Source: Bradyrhizobium canariense
GTDB lineage: Bacteria; Pseudomonadota; Alphaproteobacteria; Rhizobiales; Xanthobacteraceae
DNA: 64,000 nt
NCBI RefSeq assembly: GCF_018130465.1
Contig: NZ_JAFCKJ010000005.1
Location: 1 to 64,000 of the forward strand
Direction of reading: 5' to 3'
This document shows, piece by piece, positions 59,962 to 64,000 of the stretch (position 1 is its first letter; each line of letters begins with the position of its first letter). The position numbers were made by a program, and so were the translations under genes. Below the pieces are notes generated by a model. The model made no database searches. It was not told the DNA's origin and saw only the letters and a list, made by a program, of their open reading frames with translations.

Positions 59962-60966
59962 TCAAGGCTTCAGGATCACGCGATCCCGCGACGAGCCGGC
60001 AACGGCGACATAGGCCTCCTTCGCGCGTTCGAGCGGATAGACGGCGTTCGCCTTGATCGGGAACGGCTTCAGATGCCCACTCGCGAAGCCCGGGCCGAGG
60101 TCGCGCAGCACAGCACCTGTCGCCGCCGACGACAGACCGAGCGTGTCGATGCCGACATAGGTGTGTTGGCCGCGGTAGAATTCGAGAATGTTGAACTGCA
60201 CGATACGGTCGATCGCGGCGATCAGGATCTGGCGGCCGCGAAGCGCGAGCGACTTGTGCGCCGCCTGGAAATAGGGATCGCCGACCGTGTTGAAGACGAT
60301 GTCGGCGCCTTTGCCATCGGTCAATTCACGCACGCGCGTGGCGACATCGGTCACCGAAGCGTCGATCACCTCGATGGACGCGTTGGTATGGCCCTCATAA
60401 GCTTCCGCCTTGCGCACCACGCCGATGACACGCGCTCCCTGCCAGGTCGCGATCTGCACCGCCGCCTGGCCGACCTTCCCGTTGACGCCGAACACCAGCA
60501 CCGTTTCCGCGGGCTTTGGAACGCCGGCGCGGCGAAAGCCCTCCATGGCGGTGACGAAGGGCACGCCGATGCCGGCGGCCTCGTCCCAGGACACGGTCTT
60601 CGGCTTGTCTACCACCGCGTCAGATTCAACGACGAGATGGCTGGCGTGCGTGCCGTCGCGGCGGATGCCGAGATCGCCGGAAGAGCCGAACACCTCGCGG
60701 CCGATCGTCCCGGCCGGCCCGTCGATCACCACACCCGCGTAATCGCGACCCGGTGTACGCGGGAAGACGGCATAGGGCATCAGCCCGGTCGCGGCCTTGA
60801 CGTCGGACGGATTGACGGCGGCAGCCTTGACCTCGATCAGGAGATCATTCGGACCACGCGTGAGCGTATGGCGCTCGACGCCAGGGGCAAGCGCGGCGGC
60901 GTTCTCGGCCTTGGCATTGAGGCGGACGCAGCGCGCCTCGACGGCTTTGGGATCAGCTGATGACAT
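59962..60966 (-). CDS. Quinone-oxidoreductase-like medium-chain dehydrogenase
   Basis: A 334-residue MDR-superfamily protein. NPSDVKAATGLMPYAVFPRTPGRDYAGVV (about 48-76) and the NADPH-binding VLVFGVNGKVGQAAVQIATWQGARVIGVVR are clear. No structural or catalytic zinc Cys set is visible, so it resembles quinone oxidoreductase or enoyl-reductase members rather than zinc alcohol dehydrogenases. The start at 60966 is the Met before the conserved beta-strand region; the long upstream frame is not conserved. It lies 52 bases after paaK and 2 bases before the YeeE gene. Substrate unknown. Confidence 0.87.
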   Translation of the reverse strand: MSSADPKAVEARCVRLNAKAENAAALAPGVERHTLTRGPNDLLIEVKAAAVNPSDVKAATGLMPYAVFPRTPGRDYAGVVIDGPAGTIGREVFGSSGDLGIRRDGTHASHLVVESDAVVDKPKTVSWDEAAGIGVPFVTAMEGFRRAGVPKPAETVLVFGVNGKVGQAAVQIATWQGARVIGVVRKAEAYEGHTNASIEVIDASVTDVATRVRELTDGKGADIVFNTVGDPYFQAAHKSLALRGRQILIAAIDRIVQFNILEFYRGQHTYVGIDTLGLSSAATGAVLRDLGPGFASGHLKPFPIKANAVYPLERAKEAYVAVAGSSRDRVILKP

Positions 60967-61018
60967 GGAAAAGACCCGCGATTTCTCGCGGGCCTTGTCG
61001 CCTTTGGGGGCGGTCAAG

Positions 61019-62350
61019 TCAATCCTTGGGCCGCTTGTCGTAGAGGCGCCTGGCCTTGCCGAGCGAACGTTCCAGCGTCGCAGGCGCCACAACCCGCACG
61101 TTGGAGCTGATCCCGATCGTGTTCTTGATGTGGGTCGAGATACGGTCGGCATGATCGACCAGACCCCGGCCGTCCCAACTCTCCGGCCGCGCCTCGGCAA
61201 TGATGGTCAACTCGTCCATGCGTCCTTCGCGGGTCAGTTCCAGAATGAAATGTCCGCCGCACCAGTCGGTGGCGAGCAGAACCTCCTCGATCTGGGTCGG
61301 GAACAGATTGACGCCGCGCAGGATGATCATGTCGTCGGAACGGCCCGTGACCTTCTCCATCCGCCGCATGCCCGGCCGCGCCGTGCCCGGCAGGAGCCGC
61401 GTCAGGTCGCGGGTGCGATAGCGGATCACCGGAAATGCTTCCTTGGTGAGCGAGGTAAAGACCAGTTCGCCCTTCTCCCCGTCGGGCAGCACCGCACCGG
61501 TCTCGGGGTCGATGACTTCAGGATAAAAATGATCTTCCCAGATGTGCAGGCCGTCCTTAGTCTCGATACATTCCTGCGCAACGCCGGGCCCGATCACCTC
61601 GGAAAGACCGTAGATGTCGGTCGCATCCATGTCGAAGGCGTCCTCGATCTCGCCGCGCATCGCATTGGTCCAGGGCTCGGCGCCGAAGATGCCGACCTTG
61701 AGCGAGCATTGACGCGGATCGAGCTTCTGGCGCTTGAACTCGTCGAGGATCGCCAGCATGTAGCTCGGCGTCACCGTGATGATGTCGGGCCGGAAATCGT
61801 TGATGAGCTGCACCTGCCGCTCGGTCATGCCCCCGGAGATCGGCACCACGGTGCAGCCGAGCTTTTCGGCGCCATAGTGCACCCCTAACCCGCCGGTGAA
61901 GAGACCGTAGCCATAGGCATTGTGGATGATCATCCCGGTGCGACCGCCGGCGGCGCGGATCGAGCGCGCCATCACTTCCGACCAGGTGTCAATGTCGCGC
62001 TGCGTATAGCCCACCACGATCGGCTTGCCCGTCGTGCCGGAGGAGGCATGCACGCGCACCAGCTTTTCACGGGGCACGGCAAACATGTTGAAGGGATAGT
62101 TGTCGCGCAGGTCCGTCTTCACCGTGAACGGAAATTTCGCCAGATCCGGGAGCTCTCGAAAGTCCGACGGGTGCACGCCGGCCGCTTCGAAGGCCTTGCG
62201 ATAGTGCGCGACGTTGTCGTAGGCGTGCTTCAGCGACCAGGCCAGCCGCTGCGTCTGCAGTGCCATGATCTCGTCGCGCGATGCGCGCTCGTGCGCATCC
62301 AGCTCGGCCTTATAGGTGTTGCCACCTTCCTTGAGCCTCGTCAGAGCCAT
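61019..62350 (-). CDS. paaK: Phenylacetate-CoA ligase
   Basis: A 443-residue AMP-forming ligase of the PaaK type, shorter than fatty-acyl ligases. VHASSGTTGKPIVVGYT near 85-101, IFGAEPWTNAMR, DIYGLSEVIGPGVAQEC and the C-terminal GRSDDMIILRGVNLFPTQIEEVL with Lys in SLGKARRLYD are characteristic. It converts phenylacetate to phenylacetyl-CoA, the entry step of the pathway. The ATG at 62350 has GGGGAAATGAGG upstream, better placed than the ATG two codons before. It lies 36 bases after paaI, in order paaE-paaI-paaK. Confidence 0.95.
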   Translation of the reverse strand: MALTRLKEGGNTYKAELDAHERASRDEIMALQTQRLAWSLKHAYDNVAHYRKAFEAAGVHPSDFRELPDLAKFPFTVKTDLRDNYPFNMFAVPREKLVRVHASSGTTGKPIVVGYTQRDIDTWSEVMARSIRAAGGRTGMIIHNAYGYGLFTGGLGVHYGAEKLGCTVVPISGGMTERQVQLINDFRPDIITVTPSYMLAILDEFKRQKLDPRQCSLKVGIFGAEPWTNAMRGEIEDAFDMDATDIYGLSEVIGPGVAQECIETKDGLHIWEDHFYPEVIDPETGAVLPDGEKGELVFTSLTKEAFPVIRYRTRDLTRLLPGTARPGMRRMEKVTGRSDDMIILRGVNLFPTQIEEVLLATDWCGGHFILELTREGRMDELTIIAEARPESWDGRGLVDHADRISTHIKNTIGISSNVRVVAPATLERSLGKARRLYDKRPKD

Positions 62351-62386
62351 CCTCATTTCCCCACATCATTGGTTTGTTCTTTTCTT

Positions 62387-62884
62387 TTATTGATCCTGCG
62401 CCGGCAGCCAATTGCCGGGAATGACCCGCGAATGCCCGCGGAATTCGGCGATGACTGTATCGCCGGCGGTGACGCGCACGTCATAGATGCCGGAGCGACC
62501 ACCGCGCGTAACCTCACGCGCTTTTGCGACGAGGCGATCGCCGAGCTTGCCCGGCTTGATGAAGGTGATCTGGCCCTGCGCCGCCACGACGCGGTCGTTG
62601 TGCGAGTTGCACGCGAAAGCGAAGGCGGAATCGGCGAGCGTGAAGATGAAGCCACCGTGGGCGATGCGCTGGCCGTTGACCATGTCCGGCCGCACATTCA
62701 TCGCCAGCGACGCAAAGCCGGGTCCGATCTCGACGATCTCCATGCCGAGGCCTTTGGAGGCATCGTCCTCCGCCCACATCGCGCTAGCGCAGGCGCGGGC
62801 AACGTCCTCAGGCGACGAGACTTTGACGTTCACGCGCTTCTCCCCGCCAATTGTTTGCACATGATGTTCTGCTGGTTGGTCCAA
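62387..62884 (-). CDS. paaI: Phenylacetyl-CoA pathway thioesterase
   Basis: A 165-residue hotdog-fold thioesterase. GFASLAMNVRPDMVNGQRIAHGGFIFTLADSAFAFACNSHN (about 54-94) is the PaaI hallmark with the catalytic Asp in LADSAF and the oxyanion HGG. PaaI hydrolyses ring-hydroxylated phenylacetyl-CoA to free trapped CoA. The start codon is uncertain: no ATG fits, and TTG at 62884 or GTG at 62860 are possible. It follows paaE by 4 bases, so translational coupling may allow the weak start. Confidence 0.9.
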   Translation of the reverse strand: MDQPAEHHVQTIGGEKRVNVKVSSPEDVARACASAMWAEDDASKGLGMEIVEIGPGFASLAMNVRPDMVNGQRIAHGGFIFTLADSAFAFACNSHNDRVVAAQGQITFIKPGKLGDRLVAKAREVTRGGRSGIYDVRVTAGDTVIAEFRGHSRVIPGNWLPAQDQ

Positions 62885-62888
62885 GCTG

Positions 62889-63971
62889 TCAAACGTGGTC
62901 GTAATCGACCACGACCCGCTCCGACGATGGCTTCGCCTGACAGGTCAGGATAAAGCCGGCCTTCAGCTCCCAGGGTTCCAGCGAGTAGTTGATGTCCATC
63001 GGCGCCTCGCCCTCGACCAGTTTTGCACGACAGGTCGAGCACATGCCGCCCTTGCAGGCGAACGGCAGATCGACGCCGGCGCGCAGTGCGGCATCGAGAA
63101 TCGCCTCGTCCTCGGCGACTGGCACGTCGCGGCGCTTGCCGTCGATGATCAGCGACGCCATCGCTTTCGGCGGCGCGTCCGGCGCAACGATCTTCTTCGG
63201 CCGCGGCTTGCCGCCAAACTCGGAGACAAACCGCTCGACGTGGATACGCTCGTCCGCGATGCCGAGCCCTCGGCAGGTCGCCTCGATCTCTTCGCTCATG
63301 CCAAGGGGTCCGCAGATGAAGATGTGATCGATGCTATCGGCCGGTACCAGCGAGCGCAGCAGCACCCTCACCTTGTCGCCGTCGAGCCGGCCGTGCAGGA
63401 TCGGAATGTCCTGCTCCTCGCCGGAGATGACGTGGAAGATCGAGAGGCGGTCGATGAAGCGATCCTTGAGCTCTTCAAGCGCCTCGAGAAACATGATGTT
63501 GTCGGTCGCGCGATTGCCGTAGAACAGGAAGAAGTGGCTGTCCGGTTCGCGCGCAAGCGTGCCCTTGACGATCGACAGGATCGGCGTGATGCCCGAGCCC
63601 GCGGCAAAGCCGACATGGATGCGGCCGGCGCCGGCCAGCGCGACCACGCCGAATCGCCCGGTCGGCGTCATCACGTCGAGCTCGTCGCCACGCTTCAGAT
63701 CGTCCGCTGCCCAGCTCGAAAACGCGCCGCCATCAACCTTTTTGACGGCGATGCGTATCTCGCCGTCGTCGGGGCCGGAGCAGATCGAATAGGAGCGGCG
63801 CACTTCCTCGCCATCCAGCACGGTGCGGAGCGTGAGGTATTGGCCGGGCGTGAAGGCGTAGTCGGTCGCAAGCTCCGTTGGGATGGCAAAGGTCAGCGAT
63901 ACGGCGTCCGACGCCTCGCGGCGGAGATCGTTGACGGCCAGGCGATGGAAGCGCGGTGCGGCTGCGGACAT
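62889..63971 (-). CDS. paaE: Phenylacetyl-CoA epoxidase reductase subunit
   Basis: A 360-residue iron-sulfur flavoprotein. An FNR-type FAD domain with RSYSICSG (59-66), NAD-binding GSGITP (125-130) and CGPLGM (220-225), and a C-terminal plant-type [2Fe-2S] ferredoxin domain with Cys306, Cys311, Cys314 and Cys344 (CKGGMCSTC ... LTCQA). PaaE passes electrons from NADPH to the PaaA diiron site for ring epoxidation. The ATG at 63971 is preferred to the GTG four codons upstream. The window ends 29 bases upstream, so paaABCD probably lie just beyond. Confidence 0.95.
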   Translation of the reverse strand: MSAAAPRFHRLAVNDLRREASDAVSLTFAIPTELATDYAFTPGQYLTLRTVLDGEEVRRSYSICSGPDDGEIRIAVKKVDGGAFSSWAADDLKRGDELDVMTPTGRFGVVALAGAGRIHVGFAAGSGITPILSIVKGTLAREPDSHFFLFYGNRATDNIMFLEALEELKDRFIDRLSIFHVISGEEQDIPILHGRLDGDKVRVLLRSLVPADSIDHIFICGPLGMSEEIEATCRGLGIADERIHVERFVSEFGGKPRPKKIVAPDAPPKAMASLIIDGKRRDVPVAEDEAILDAALRAGVDLPFACKGGMCSTCRAKLVEGEAPMDINYSLEPWELKAGFILTCQAKPSSERVVVDYDHV

Positions 63972-64000
63972 GGTCAATGACACTTGAAGTAATCAAAGGG

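Overview
The window looks like chromosomal DNA of a rhizobial alphaproteobacterium, most likely Bradyrhizobium or a close relative. This rests on its strong GC bias, the gene families present (a general amino-acid Aap-type importer, several acyl-CoA catabolism clusters, PAS and 4HB chemoreceptors, an otn/ltn acid-sugar locus, a paa segment), and many dispersed palindromic intergenic elements of a kind I recall from Bradyrhizobium. I saw no rRNA, tRNA, CRISPR array, transposase, phage gene or replication origin. Nearly all of the window is dense metabolic and transport coding sequence.

Bases 1-18,200 are an acyl-CoA catabolism region: two AMP-forming CoA ligases, three crotonases with different active-site residues, a 2,4-dienoyl-CoA-reductase-like SDR, two acyl-CoA dehydrogenases, a classical SDR, a nitronate monooxygenase and a thiolase-like protein. 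Inside it (8.8-13.9 kb) sit a sugar-kinase-fold APH protein, its small DUF6285-type partner, and an acyl-CoA dehydrogenase of the ACAD10/ACAD11 type (Asp at the catalytic-base position). Together these resemble the lva levulinate pathway and a split version of ACAD11, and suggest catabolism of 4-hydroxy or 4-keto acids through a phosphorylated acyl-CoA.

Bases 18,300-30,500 hold an RND efflux pump without an outer-membrane channel, two paralogous chemoreceptors separated by a clear intrinsic terminator, and the ltnD-otnI-otnK / otnC genes that convert L-threonate-type four-carbon acid sugars to dihydroxyacetone phosphate. Bases 30,600-40,500 hold a complete Liv-type importer with its binding protein and a DUF1445 hydro-lyase. 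Divergent from these are a LysR regulator, an M20 N-carbamoyl-amino-acid hydrolase, a 2-hydroxyacid dehydrogenase and an Ldh_2 dehydrogenase. This looks like one regulon for an unassigned nitrogenous substrate, with a perfect palindrome between its two arms.

Bases 40,700-50,800 hold a tartrate/D-malate-type dehydrogenase, an SDR without the catalytic Lys, an amidase, and an Aap-like importer (aapQ, aapM, aapJ, but no ATPase gene) sharing a divergent palindrome with an RpiR regulator and a class III aminotransferase. Bases 50,800-56,400 hold a TetR-flanked ferredoxin - P450 - MHS transporter - molybdopterin oxidoreductase - hydrolase/OsmC run. Then come a MocR regulator with a divergent, frameshifted DMT exporter, a YeeE-type sulfur transporter and a quinone-oxidoreductase-like MDR. 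The window ends in paaK, paaI and paaE, the distal end of a phenylacetate gene set that continues beyond it.

At least eighteen palindromic elements in eight sequence families lie in the gaps. Apart from the one at the window's left edge, whose left neighbour cannot be seen, each lies downstream of at least one gene end and none lies in a divergent promoter gap. Two of them supply the stop codon of a neighbouring gene.
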